This document shows, in pieces, positions 25,601 to 40,600 of a DNA stretch of 64,000 bases. The notes under the pieces were generated by a model. It was not told the DNA's origin. It made no database searches and worked only from the letters and a program-made list of their open reading frames with translations. How positions within the stretch are numbered: position 1 is the first letter of the stretch; every line of letters starts with the position of its first letter. Location: assembly GCA_002633005.1 (NCBI GenBank), contig NMRA01000010.1, positions 64,001-128,000 on the forward strand. The letters run 5' to 3'. This stretch comes from Phoronis australis (taxonomy: Eukaryota; Phoronida; Phoronidae). The position numbers and the translations under genes are program-made.

Positions 25601-28600
25601 TTCACACCGATGATGTGGCAGGCATTAACAGATGCTTCGTTGTATCTTCAGTTTTCGACCTGATTCCGGCAGGCGTCGCCTTTAACAGGCGCTCGCTAAA
25701 ATATCAATATTGCCGTTGCACAGTAGGTTACAAGCGTATGCCGTTCTATTGCCACAAAAGTTAGCTGGGTTGATATCCAACGGAATCATTAACCCTTAGG
25801 GTAATAAATACTAGTTATCTGAGAAATGCGTTGTTTTATTCTTGATAACTGAAGTTAAGGAGACAGTTTAATTATCAAGAATGATTGATATTTCAGGACC
25901 TTCTCACTGATGAAGTTAAGGAGATTCTGCAACTTCGACCTACGGCCCGCAATAAACAACAAGTGAACGATGTAAGTCATCAGCTAATATCCGATACTAT
26001 ATTCGTGATTATGTGCTAGACAATAATTTAAAATTCATCTTTGTAGTGCCAAGTTTTGCTTGTCTCTCTGTGTACACGAAAAGTGCACAAATATAATGAA
26101 CTCCTAAGCTGCTAGGATTTCAAATGGTTGACTACTTAACTAGTCAGTGTTGATTGTAGTCTATTCTGCCGGGGTACTCGATTTTTGACGGGGTAAATCG
26201 CTGTGAATTTAGGCCTTTCAAAGCTGCACTGATTTCACCCTGCAAGCTTCCCAAAAAACGAAAATTAAATTAGACCTCTAACTCTTACAAAATCGGTTTC
26301 ATAATATTCCTTACTTTAACAGGGTTATTTCCATTACAAACTCAAGTTGCCATGCGTACATGCGCCATTTTAGAATTTGCAATTTTAGGGTTGGCAATCC
26401 CCCATTAACTCTAAAACATTTTTTGAGTCGTCATGCTGACCATTTCGGATGGTTCCGGTACTCTTTTTGGCAACGGAAATGGCATCGTAGTCACGGCAAG
26501 GAGGAATGTGGGACCTATTTCATAAGAGTGAAAAGGCCTCGATCGATTTTCGTTTTAGCTAGCTAAACAGAGCGAAAATGCAGTTTTACAAGTTTAGCAA
26601 GACAAAAAACAAGCCCCTTTACAAAGCTAGAACAAGTGTATAAGAGACCCTTTTGTAAGTTGATTCTTTGAGACATCTTTTGTGGAGGGTCACCAGAAAC
26701 AACCCTTCTCTTGCCAGGTGTCCCAACACTTACAAAACGCGACCCGTGTAAGCCACTCATGACAGTACTACCCCGAAAATGTGAAACCTGTGCTACGTTC
26801 CATGGACCCAAGACATTAGGCTTGTATTTGGGTCGAGAAATCTCCGCTTACAGAACGGAAACATAGGAGTTACTTCTGCCCCATAATGCAACATTCCGAC
26901 CTCACGAACCAGCAAAACACTCACCTTTCAATCGCACGATCTAGCGTGATCTCGCTTTTCTCACAAGAGTCTACGGAATGCACCGGTATTATTCACTATT
27001 TAGCGCAGAATAATGTGCAACACTAAAAAGGTTACACGATTCGCATCAAAAGAAAACAAGAAGGCGAAAAATCCTAACTGGAGTCTCCAATTACTTTACT
27101 CAAAATTCACCGTTGTAACCTGATAATGTGTAACCTCGTCATTCAACCTGTATTATAAATGGACCGTGCCTAAATTCTTGTTTACTCCTAAAAGTTGGCA
27201 CACTATAAATTCTTGAACTTACTGATAGCTCTATGAGTGTAAACGCATCAATGCAGACGACAACAGCCAGTCTTGTCCAGTCCAGTCGCCTATATTGTTC
27301 CAGTCTTGTAAGTTGCTTAGAGGTGAAAAGTAAATTAAACCAAGTGTAAATACCACGCCAGTTTAACTCTATTAAATCTCAATTGCCTTTTTGCGTTCTA
27401 TCTCGCTGATTGACAAAACCTTTTAACGTTATCTTGATATCCTCTCAAAGGCGATCGTCTAGTTTCCGTGAAGCAGTCGAATCACTCAATTACTGCTGTG
27501 AAAACACGTTTCTAGTTGTTTCACGGGTTGAAAACAGTTTTCACTTGACCACACACTTTTACAGTGCACATGCGCGTTTATCTTGAGCAGATGGATAGCG
27601 TAATACGCTACTCCAAGTGTGATACAAAATAAGTAAACACTCATGTTTCAAATGAAAACTGTCATTTATCAGCTGATAATTATTTCGTGTTACTGATATG
27701 CCGTTCGATGTAATGCGATCGCATAAGTTTTACAGTTTGCACAGATTAAAAGAATTGTTGGCAATTTCAAACCACCACAATCAGTTAGACATTTCTTAAA
27801 TTATTAGATTTATCAAGATAATCTTTACCTGGATTCGTTTTACAAAAAATAATTATCAAATTATATTCGGCTAGACGTCACCATTTGGCACGACTCACCT
27901 CCCAAGTATAACAATCCTCGCTTGGTGATACTCAACGCATAATGTTGACATTTCAAGAGAAAATGTCAACTTCTGCCGAACCCTACGCCCGGAGGTTCAC
28001 ATATGAACAGGTACACGTCGGCTGTGCATAAATTATGAATGGGTAGTCGCCCAGAGCAATATACTCAGAAAAAAGCAAGTGTATGTCTATATTACAAACA
28101 TTTACGTTAAACCAAAGTGGTTGATGATATAGTAATGCCTGTAATTTATTTTCGCTAAGTGAATAATTTTATTGGCATTATAAATAATACCTGTGGATTT
28201 GACATTAATTTGTCGACGTAGTCGACTAATAAACGGTAATTTAGCGCTCAGTGTGGCTACACATAGCTTTAAATTTTCAAACTGAAATTAGTGCAATGTC
28301 TAAGAATCGAATATTCTCTGAGTAAAATATTTGAGCGACACGCGACGTCATCAGTAGTTGTGCTGCTTTTTGGAGTGCACTGTAAACGACGGATCGCTAT
28401 GTGGTCAAGATCCACTTATCTCTGAAAATGTCTCATGAAGCAAGATTATCATATCGTGTCATGCAAAAAGCACTCCATCTTCGAAAAAATGTGCAACTTG
28501 GCATATAGAGTTTTAAGTGATTCCAGCAGTTTCCTATGCCCGTAAATAAGCTATGACTTGGATTTCTTGAACAAATGATTTACCTATTCGTAAATTATTG

Positions 28601-31600
28601 GAACCTTTTAGGAAATCTTCAATTAAATGAAACCATGAAGATACGGTAATGAAAGTGTGTAAAACTAAATGTAACCCTGATGTCTCTATTCGAGGCACAG
28701 ACAGTCACGTGTACATGTAGATGGGGTTTGTGGAATTTCTTTTTGTCTGAAACAGGCAGTGAAGTGTTTGAAGAAGATCAATCAAGAATTCAGAGCACTA
28801 CCTTTGGAACAACAGAGGAAGATAGCAGAATGCTCCTTTTACGACAAGTAAGCGCAGTTACGGTTTTCGTAAGGGGTGTTAAAAATTGACAAAAGCTGTA
28901 TGGGGGCTTCGTCCCCATCTACTCATAATGGTAATCCGGGGGCGTCGGAAGCAATTTCACAATGGTTCGGCAAATGGCCGACTTTTCGACAATGGGTACG
29001 GTACGGGAGGGGCACCCCTCCCCGTAGGGAGGTCTGGGGTCTCCTCCATACAAAGTTTAGGATTCAAGTTTCATTTAGTGTATTATAGAGGCGTCAAATG
29101 GAAAATATTGGTCCGGTGACCGCTGTTCCAGGGCCCATGCAATCTCAAAACTGCACATTTCCAGTTTTCTGTAGATGTACGGAAAAGTAGAATCAAAACA
29201 AGACAACTTACATATTTGACCTTTTCTAGTACAAAATGCGTCTACTATACGGTACATAATACTACAGGGATTGTGTTTCTATGCATTTAACCTCAGTGAC
29301 ATTTTATACGCGCTGAAACTCAAGCAAGATGTTTCTGGTATACTAGTTCTGGTCGCAAGATTGTAAGTTGAGTTTGGTGTGTACAAGGCATGCACGGCGC
29401 AGCACTGAAATAAGTGGGGGCTATACTAACCCAGCCCCCTATGGTGACCGCCTTTACCATGGGCGATGCAACCGACTGAAATAAATGTGGGGGCAAAAGC
29501 TCCCAATGGTGCGACGCCCATTGGGGCTGGGGGCTATAGCCCCCACAGCTGCGCCGCCCATGAAAGGACTTTAAGATCTAACATACCAAAACAACAGTTA
29601 TGACACTTATAAAACAAATAATTAGTAACGCGTATTAGTTTCTGTTAAGTAAATGTGTATTACTGTGTTAGTGCCTTTCCTGGCAGGTTCCTTCAGCAGC
29701 GCGTCATACTCCGAGGTGGTTTGCCACCAGATGGCATTTACTTCGTGTTGTCAGGGTCGGGTAAGTATACACTCTTTCACGCAGAATGGTGAATGTTCGC
29801 CAAGACCCTTTTGTCCACCTGATTGCACATGCATGCTGTCGCCCCCAGTGGAGGTAATGAGAACTCGTAAACCGAGTAAACCACTGATTAAGCCTATTGC
29901 GGACGTGCATCAGACGCCGGAGTCACAGATAGATTTGGATAATTCTATGTATCCTTAAAATCTAAGAATTAAGAATGTATCTGTTGTATGTTACATAGGC
30001 CTTGTGAATTCCGAGGTTGCGGCGTGATAAATAATTTTGCTCAGTTGAGTGTCTGAATTGAGTCCTGCGACCGCGGGTACTGCGAATGGCCCCTTTACTT
30101 AAGTATGCAGAGGTTGTGTTTACGTTTCAGCTTCTCATGATTTACGGCAGTGATAAGACGTCTGCTATCTGTGAGTGGAATGTGGCCGAGCATTCGGGCA
30201 TGTTGTTTTTAATTAAAATTTTGAGAGTTATGTCGACTAAAATGGTATGTTTTTGTTCAAAGTCGAGTCACAGGTTTGCCTAAATATCCGTAAACAGTCC
30301 TATTCAAGAACAGCACTGTCCGTGGCCTGGCATACAAACAAATATATCGGCAGGGTATCTTTGATACATATGATGTCATCACCCTGAGTCGAGTTACCAG
30401 TTTGTAAACAGACTGCAGACTCTACCGTAAGGGCAGGCTACCAGTACGAAGTCTCCTAACCTAACTGGGGGGAGGGGGAGGGGGGTGGCAGCATGAGTGT
30501 GACGTCAGGTGGGCAAAAGGGTCTTGGCCAACATTCACCATTCTACCTCTTCCCAGTGCTTTTCAGTATAAGTGGCAATTTGTCAGAGGGTAAGGTACGT
30601 ACAGCATTGTCTGGAATGAGTTCCTAATAGGGACAAGCCGATTCCAATATATTCTTGATTCGCCTTAAAAATAACCTAAAGTAACAAATCAAGGAAGGCT
30701 GGCCCTTCCAAAAAGATGCTAACAATAGTCACCTTCACAGTTTTATCGACTGATGGCTTACTCTTCATACTACGGTGACTGTAGCCCCAAAGGTCGTGCC
30801 TAACACCAGATAAATGAAAATTTTACAACAGCGTTTTGCCGGCGCAGAATTTAGCCAGCTTGTTTATAAAATAGCGAAACCTCCGACAGTAAATTGGAAC
30901 TTATTCTTTACATTAGGGGCGTTGCATAACAAGATCTCTTATGATTTCAATGCAGAGTTCACTCTCAATTTGTATCAAAGCAAAAACTCAAAACAGTTAG
31001 GGAACTTAGTTGAGTGCCTATTTGAGATGTTTATTTGTTGGGTTATACAAATCTGATTTCAGAAAGACAACGTATTCACCTTTATGAAATGAAAATGATC
31101 GACATGTTTATTATTTTATTCCTTTCATTCTTAGTGCTTGGTATTTTACGGTTATTTGAAAACAAATGCGGAGTATTAAGAACGCGAATGACATAAAGAG
31201 GCAGGAAAGACTTTGGGAGTGGGTGATGTGTTGGTGGTACAGTGGTAAAGTATTGATTTTCGAACAAGAAAATCGCGGAATTGAATAACGATGTGATCAG
31301 CATTATTTCAATGGCATTACCATAACAGCGGTCAATGAAAGTATGAGCGGTTAGTAGGGAGGATCATTGACTCCAAAACATGAATTCATAACTTCGTGAT
31401 CTGTCCACGTCATATAATAAAGGCATGTATCTCCCAAACAATTTTAACACACGTGATTTTTCACATGTTGCAGTGGTGGAAAAAGGCACGAATATCAAAG
31501 ATCCCCAAGAGTTTCGTGCCGGGGATAAGTTTGGTGAAGAAGACCTTACTTGCGGATGTTCGAGACGTTCGACAATTGTCACCCAAACAACAACTGAGCT

Positions 31601-34600
31601 TCTGTATCTGCATAAAGAGGTAAGCAGCACGTACATGTAAGGATATCTTGGGTCTACATTTACAATACCATTACAATGTATCTGTATAAAGAGGCAAGTA
31701 GCACGTAAGGATATCTTGGGTTTACATTTACAATACCATTACAATGTATCTGTATAAAGAGGTAAGTATCACGTAAGGATATCTTGGGTCTACATTTACA
31801 ATACCATTACAATGTATCTGTATAAAGAGGTAAGTATCACGTAAGGATATCTTCGGTCTACATTTACAATACCATTACAATGTATCTGTATAAAGAGGCA
31901 AGTAGCACGTAAGGATATCTTAGGTCTACATTTACAATACCATTACAACACAGAATGAGTGGGTTTGTTCGATTGTTCTGAATTCCCTTCTGAATCAGTA
32001 CTCTAATCCACAAAGAAAAACACAAAATGTTTGGTTTCGGTAATGGTTTATATGTCTAGGTAGAAAGACGTTAGCTATCGAAAATGCAAATGCTGATCAA
32101 GTATGTGGCCTGCTAAAACATAGCCTTCTCGTAGTACTGTGCCTCTTGAAGGCATATATTTGTCCTACAATGTAGAAAGTAGCCCTACGTGGAAAGCCAC
32201 ATTGTAAACTAAGTACTTTTAGCTCGAACGCTTATGTGTGTGGACGGCATCGCCACCGCAGGGTGAAGTAAGGGTTTTACCAGTGATTTATTGATGCCAA
32301 AGTCTGTGCCGTCTGGTGACAGTATGTGTCGGTGACCAAATTGAAAAAGCATATTCCTTTGAATATATTTCAGTTGGCCTGCCAGTTGTACACCTGCCAT
32401 TTATTTACCTGCGGGACTTAATATTGCATTTTTTGTGTATCGCTTTAGGACTACATGGAAATCTTCAATATGGCAGTAGATTCCACAGATCCTAAGAATC
32501 TGGACATCTGCAAGTGCGTATTTCTTTCTTATGTTATTTATAATTTGCTGCTTGAATAATGTACTCACTGTTTGCATTTTAAGGCACAATTAACGTTCCA
32601 ATTTAGCCCTTCGCTGCACAGATAGCCAAAAAGAGGCCCTGAAAGTGCAAAGCATTAAGTACAAAGCTAACGCGTGCTTTCATATCTTGACTTTTTTCGT
32701 GGATTGTGGACTCTTCTCTGCGAGCCCTCTATGCCATATACCTAATACTGTACCAGGATTAATTACAAAACGTGCCTTTATTATCTATTCTGCGGATTTT
32801 AGGAAGGACATCGTGTTTTCCCATTACCCCATGCAAAAGTTGATCGATAACCCAAGTACGTGGAGTGTCCTACGTTATAAGTTCGGCCGACTCATCGTGA
32901 AGGACAGTAACAACATGGAGTTCATTTACGTCATCAAGTCGGTTGGTATAAAGTTGTGTTCTGTCAGGGTACATGTACCTTTATTACGCCAAACACTTTA
33001 CTTAAATAGCACATTTCTTACTGTTACGTTGTCCAAAAACACAAACTTGCGTGCCTAGCCTCAGAATTATGGAGCCCTCTTAGCCTTGTTTTGAGACGAC
33101 ATAGTTGGTCCCGTTCCTCACTTCGTGGCATCTCAGTTGGATGAATTGTATGCGTTGGCGGTAGAGAGTATTTCGTGACTTAACGCGCTGAGTGTGGAGG
33201 AAGTGCAGTGTTAAATGTTGTGTGAAATCCTAAATTCTACTGAATCGATGGTTCTTGCTCTTTAAGTCTAATTGGTCGATAACCACGTCGAGTACAAACA
33301 CCTTACATTTCAAAGTGTGATTTTTTTATATTCTCATCCACGTGGTCCACTAATGCAGGTACGAGTACGAATCCTTAGCTACCAATGATTAAATTTATTG
33401 TCTGATCACTTCTTTGTTGTATTACCAGGGCGAAGCACGAGTTATAAAGCACCTGCACGCGGGAACTGTGGACGTCAAAGCGAGACGGAAGAAAATTCAA
33501 GCAATGATGGACGCTGAGGACGCTTATCACCAAACAAGAAAACTGCTCGACTTTGTTTCCGAAAGATCACATGGTACTTTCCTTGCTTTAAGCAATGGTT
33601 TCCTAAGTACATGTATTTACAGAAACAGTGTTAAAACACTTAGTGCACCTAACTTATGGCAAATTCACTTTGAGTTAACATCTGTGCGTCGTTGAATTTC
33701 ATGCAGAACGCACGCGCTACAATACGGCATAAAATCGACACCTTTGCGCAATTAAGGAGAATGACACCCAAAAAACAACCTATTTTGTATCAACTTAGAT
33801 AGAGTAGTTCTACGCGATAACGGCACATTCGGTTTCGTTACCTGACACCTGACGGCAGACGGAGGTATTGAAATTATCCAATGACGTAATTGGTTTCATA
33901 CGCAATCTGTTCAGCAGTTCACAACACGCTCGCATCGTTTAACACCAATAAATCATCAAACTTCGATGTAAAACACTTAAAAATACACCGAGGTTTATAA
34001 AAACGTGTTGTTTTATTTCGCTGTTACGGATTTACTGGTATTTGGACACAAGTAGCCTAGGGCAGGCCAATTTACCAAGGGTAATGCCGTAGCAGGAGTT
34101 TGGGGTCTGTTCGGAGATAAATTCGAAGTATTCTTCCGTGAAATACAGACAGGAGAACCTAGATCTGTGTTGCTTATACTTGTGAATTTTTGAGTTCTAA
34201 ACACACAAAACGCTTGTTATCCCGGCCAGTGGCTCGGAACCCGATCAGACCCGTCGCGGCCGGACTGACTCGTTATCCCAGCCAGTGACTTGAAATCCAA
34301 TTAGGCCCGTCGCGGCCGCAGGGACTGGCACGAATATAAACCAGCTCGAGTTGGAAAGTAAACCTCCAGTCACAAAAAAGACTATAATAGTGAGCCAAAG
34401 AAATAATGTGCACGTAATTATTTATGTGAATTAGCCACAAAACTGAAAATCTACTTACTTGTCGGGACTGCGAAGTTCCCCTTCCACAGACCGTCAGGGC
34501 AAAGGTTGTACAGTAACAATGATTTGAATAATTTAGCTGTATTTCTAAATAAAGATTCCCCTAACATGTGACCATAGCATATAAAATCGAGTAACTGGTG

Positions 34601-37600
34601 CCCGGTCAATTACCTTTGTTGCTGGCATCAATAGCCGGTAACGCAGTGGTTTATTCATAGCTGGCTTCTCAAAACATTTGCACTCACGAGCACTCCAGTG
34701 CATTACAAGTTGTATCTAATGAGACAGACTTTGTTTCAGTTTCAAAGTATAAGCATTGGTTAGGATGAGAATAATTCATTTTGAAACAGAACGCAGACTA
34801 ATAAACGTCTACATAGCAACTCGCTTGGCGCCAATCCCGACTTAGTCAAGAGCTCATCCGAGGAAGACTTCACCGTCGGATCGTTAGGTTTCATAGGCTA
34901 TCAGTTCGAACCGGGATACACTGATCAAGAAATACTAGAGAGGCGCCGTGAACATGCATAGGCAAGGGAAGGTATGGATAGTTCTTTGGTAAGTAGGAAT
35001 TCGCCAGAGAAAACACTGTCGACGAAATGCCGGCCTCAGACACGGAGATGTTTCACGGCCACACACTTGCTATATACCTTTCATTCTTCACTACGGCGAG
35101 CCACTTCCTAAGCATTTCAGGCTCTCGATGAATTCGAAAAAACGATATACCCGCTTTCTTCACAGCTTCATAGTTCGGACAAGCGGGAACCGATGCACCG
35201 CAAAATAGCGGCATTCACTCTGCAGACGAACCACTGACGTCGCTGCGTCGCTTCTCACCTTCCTCACAGGTTAACGCGACACCTCTCGGCAAGGTGAGGT
35301 CGACCGTATAAGAGGCGATGTGGATATAGACCGATTAAGACGGTAAAAAAGACTAATTAAATGGAGTGGCATGCTCCTTTAAGCACACAGCCGACTCGCG
35401 CAGAAGCGACAAGATGGCGGTGGTGTGTAATCTGCTCAACCTCGTCCCCAAGCCCCAAGATGGGGATGATCGGTTTAGCCATTTGAGGCTTGGTTATAGG
35501 AATTACCTTCCGCGCTATGATTTCCCGCTGCCTTGGCGTCGGATTTTAATTATTTTCACTGGCGTTGTTGCTGCGTTTTATTAAGCAGAGGGCATGGTTT
35601 TGGATATTGTTTGAACATAGCGGTGGTTCGCGTACTTATTGTCAATTCTTTTTTATTAATAGTATCATAGAAATTAATACTTTTTGGAATCAAAAAACAT
35701 CATTTTTGCAATTATTGCAGCAATATTTCGTTAGTTTTCATTTTTTATAGAAAAACTGCGGAAAATTAAAAAAAAATATGTTACTCGTGATATTCCGGCC
35801 ACTTCCGTAAAAATGTGTTAGAATTCTGACACATTTCATTTCCCATAACCGAGCCTCAAATGGCTTAACCGATCAGCGTAATCTTGAGGTCGAGGCTATG
35901 ATCTTTCAAGTATCAGCCGGTGATGACCTGCGATAATTTCGGAAAATCAAGGCTTGCCACTTTAAAATATGTTATCGATCGGAAAGAGACGACACCTTTC
36001 GATTTCGCCAGTTGGAATTGCATTACTGCCCGCACTCTCACAATGAATGGCCAAACCGATTTTGGTCAAAAGAACGTATTTTTAGTCCTCCAACCAGGTC
36101 AGCTTATTGACCAATTGTTTGCATAAGTTAGTCGGTCGTCCAGTACATGCTAAATGTTTGCTTGATTTCTGTGTGTGCCAATTTGATCTTGCCCACACAC
36201 CATGTATACTTGCAAGTAGTTTATCCCGTTCATTCCACCATCTTTTTGATCACATCACGTGACCTAATGAATATAAGTCCGCAAAAATTTCTGCCCCCGA
36301 CCGGGACTCGAATCCAGGACCTTTTGCAAACCGTGCAGACGCTCTAGCCACTGAGTCATCGAAACCACAGGTCAGACACAGAAAACCAATCGGACTTAGT
36401 AGGGGGCATATTGTCCATGATCTCCATTGGGTATGTAAATACGTACATGTATACTTGAAACTGAACCGTTTAATACTTTACATTTAAAACTTTGTATTTG
36501 TGTTTTTCAGTTCAGTCACATTATCGACCCAATTACTATCATCCTCGCGTGGGATTAAAGAGTGCTCCTGCAAGACTGACCAATCGGGAAGCAAAGTACT
36601 CTTACAATCGTTCCCGGATGTTATCTCAGCAAGCAGTTGCAGATGTTAACAACAATAATGATGGTGAAAAGGAAGCAGACGACAATGATAGAGCGAAATT
36701 AGTAAACGGGAGGACATTGTTTCCCAGGATGACCAGGGCTAACTCATTTGCTGAATTTGGAGAGAACGATCCCGAAAAGTTGAGCAAGAGTGATGTAAAA
36801 TGGGAAGTGAGAACAAAAGACGACACTGACGTTGATGCTAAAAGCGAACGCAGTATAAAAATAGAACGCGGGTGTTTGAGTCATATTCAAGAAGCTGAGG
36901 AAGTACGAGTTTTGAGCTCGCGATCGAACAAGTCTACGAGGTCTGAAAAACTTCCCAGTTTGAGTACCAACGATAAAGCAGGAGTATTGCTGCAACTAAA
37001 CGCCAAGCCTAAGAAGAAGTCCTCCAATGTAGGATCTTTTCACAAAAAGGATCCGGGGCAACCAAGGAACCGTGTAGTATTTCGCAGACGGATTTCTAGC
37101 GAGAAAAGTTTTGAGGAGGACTGCATCTATTATGGGAAAGATAGTAGTGGTAGTCAAATTCCACCATTTGTACAACTGGAATCTCTACACGCGGGAAGGG
37201 TGTTTGTAAGTATTGTGGCCTATGTGGATACGTGCATTAGTCTCTTTCCTTTACCACAAGGTGTGGGGGCACTCTGCCTCAAGAACAGTCATGAAGTAAC
37301 CATTAAGTCAACTTTTAAGAGGAAAATCAACTTTTTTGGCGTTATTGTTACAAAAAAAATCTAAACCAGCTATTCTCTAGGGCACATTTCAGGATCGAGT
37401 GTTGTTCCAGCCCGTTAACAATTAGTTTCTTGAGTTTCTCGTTTCTGCATCCAGTTTCGTTCAGCAAATACACTGATCTGTGATCACTAACTTGAACAGA
37501 AAACGAATCACGCCGATCTCATGAAACCTGATTCAAAGTGTGCCACGTGATTGGTTCTTTTTAGACAAGTCTCGGGACAATAACAACACGAGGTTAAAGT

Positions 37601-40600
37601 TGCTCCAGCAGTTTCCTATGCGCTGCTTACATGCGGTTTGAGACGGTCTATACATCACATAAAAATCACGAATATAACTATTGCTCAACATGATAAACCA
37701 TTGATTTAAATCCGTTGCCAGGGTCTGCGATCGTGTTTGCCTGTCGAGGAGAGGGGTCCCATGGCGAGTCTGGTAAGCGCGGGCTGTGAAATACTGCAGA
37801 TTAACAAGAACTTCTTCTGTCGCCATCTGGATGAGAATTTGACAAACCTAATTAAGTTCAAGGTAAGCTGTATAACTGCAACCAAATCTAATCATCAAAT
37901 CTCTGTAACATCTCAACCACAAATATGTTATAACTACAGTTTTCAAAGTTAACTGGACAACATCAGTGCTGTAGTGGTAAAGTTAGAGGCAATTAGGCGC
38001 CCAAAGCCCACCGTATCACCTTGGGCACTGTACGTAACTTACTGTGCGTAGGCGCTACGTTCAAATGCCACAAGGTGGTTGGCTGCGCCTACGTGCGCCT
38101 ACACCCCACTACAGCAGTGGACAACATTAAATTTCGACAAAGATTCAGCGCATAAAAGCAAGACTAAACATTTATTGTTTTCAATTACAATGCGTTTCAA
38201 TTCTGACTAAATCGCGACAAAACCTCCACAAGTGTTGCTCCATCCTCAGGTCCGTAAGAAGGAAAAAAAATATTGGGGGTGGGGGGTGGGGGGATCACAA
38301 ACCAATTTGACTTTGCCAACCTACGACCTTTGCTATCACCACCTCCTCCCCACGTCCGCCATAGGTTAAGGTGAAACCAGGGATGCAGCTATCAGAATTT
38401 GAGTGACCGTGAACTAACAAAATTTCACCGAGAGTACGAAGGGGTGTAGGGCCAGCGCACTGGCGGGTAGCTGGGAGCTGCCTGAAGTAACTACAGCTGT
38501 GTTCAAACAGTACATATTCCTCTGCTCTGGGTTGAAGGCCAAGGTTTGTTTTATTATGAACCAATTTCGGGGAAAACTTCATTTTATTATGGCCATTCTT
38601 TAAAGCAATTTTTTTGGAAAAGTGAGGTCCCTAGGTGCCTGGCTTTTTTGGCCGTTTCAGAATCCCGGTAGTCCAGTTTCTGGTTGCTGGGGGAAATGAT
38701 AGAGTGTGTTCCAAAAATGTATACACTGCACCATCTGGAGTTCAAGTTCAGTTCCCGTGGGTAACTGAGCTCTGCTACGCAGGCCTACTGCATGGTTACA
38801 CCTTATTTTTAATCATGACGTGCTCCGTGACTGCGCGCATTCAGGGGGGGGGGGTGGTCTTAGGGGGCTCGAAGGAACCCCCCCATTTAAGAACGTGGGC
38901 AAAAAGGTTCGCTTCAAAGCAACAATTTGTCCGAGAAAAATGAGACAAGAGTTCACTAAAAAGGCAGGAGTTCGGCATATACTCAGTTCATTCCCTGAAC
39001 GAACCCCGTATTCCGTTTTTTTTTCTTCAGTTAAAGGTCCACATTCTCAAAAATTCAAGCGCCCCCTAGATTTTAGGCTGGGTGCGTGCATGCTCTGTGT
39101 GTAGTATGCACGGGAAATGCAAGCAAACGATTCAGTTTTGAAGAACAAAAATTCATTGCACAATACTACTGAAAACTAAAAATATCAAGGAAGTGCAAAG
39201 AGAACATTTCCAATTTGATGACCAATGAGTTAGATTTTATTTGTTTAAGTACTTAAACTTCTTTTTCGATCTATGGTTTGGAAACTTAATCCCAGTAGTC
39301 TAGTTCCTAAGCCAATGACCAATTTATTGTCATTTGAATTGTGAGAACATTTTGGGAGACACTTTGTAGATTTGCTTGAAAGTCATCATTTTCCTTGAGA
39401 CTTATTTCAGATATACAAAAATCGTTTAGTGTACTTTTATATTTGGGGATCTGATTATAGATCGAATTTTCCCAATTTTGGCCTGCAACTAAGTTCCTTG
39501 AAACGTCGTCATTTCTTGCAAGATTAGCTTCTAATTGTCAAAAAATCATCTCTCAATCAGTCCATTTTCATAAACATGTAAATCAGAAACCAACAATCAA
39601 ATCCTTCAGAGCAATGCGTTTACCTTGATTTAATTACTTAATTCCTTTTTGATCCCCTGTTAGTGATTTTAAACAGAAAATCTTGTACCGAAGTCAAAAA
39701 GCAATACGTTTATTGTCATTTGAATTATGAGTAAATTTTTGGGAAGTGTCTAAATTTCATCAATGTCTTTGAGAGTTGTTTTAGATAGGCAAAAAGCATC
39801 CAAGTGCACTTTCCTGTTTGGGGATCGGATTATAGAGTTTTTCCGTATTGAGGCTTCAACTAAATTCCCTGATTCGTATTCATTTCTTAAAATGTTAGCG
39901 TGAAATTGCCAAAAATCCTTTATTAACCTGTCGGTTTTCACAGATATATAAACATGTAAATCAGAAACCATCGAACTTGTTGGTCAAAACGGAATGTTCT
40001 AAGCATTTTCCGCAGGCATACTCGCAGATTTTTGACGGGTAACCGGGGGAAATGGGAGATTGGGTATTCATATTAAGGTGTATTTTTGCTCATTTCCGAG
40101 GTACCTATAACGGTTCACGAGTTGAACTTGACCAAAAAAAAGCTGAAATATTTTGGTTTATTATTGCCAGTATTATTTTGAGTGCACTCGTTCGATATGT
40201 ACACGGTCACCCCAATGGTAGCCTCGACAGCAATGTTTTCCACATGAGGGAATTCCTTACAAACAACTCGTAGCAACCATTTTCAAAAGAGGTACTATTC
40301 TTGTGATACTGTGGGAAACGGTAACAATATTCTATAGCTAACCATCGAAAACAGTCCTTTAGTGTAATTAACAAATAGCGGTCTTCACGTTCTTCAAAAT
40401 TCCACCTTTTCGATGGCGGTCAATCCTATTGTATTTTTCATATTTTTGGTTGTTTAAGTCGAATGTCTTGATACTACTGTGCTGTGCACGACTATTTTGC
40501 GTTTTCTTATGAGTTTGGAATCTCAACTTCCCTCGTGAATACTTGGGAGTGTCGGATTTATATGTATAGAGGGACAAAGGGACATTTCCCCGAACTGCTC

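Noticed and set aside
35366-35584. Plus-strand ORF starting at an AAGATGGCGG context.
   Set aside because: It runs into the MITE inverted end at 35,468, so most of it is repeat sequence; only the YY1-like start is suggestive.
36292-36369. A functional tRNA gene.
   Set aside because: Boxes A and B are present but the acceptor and anticodon stems do not pair.
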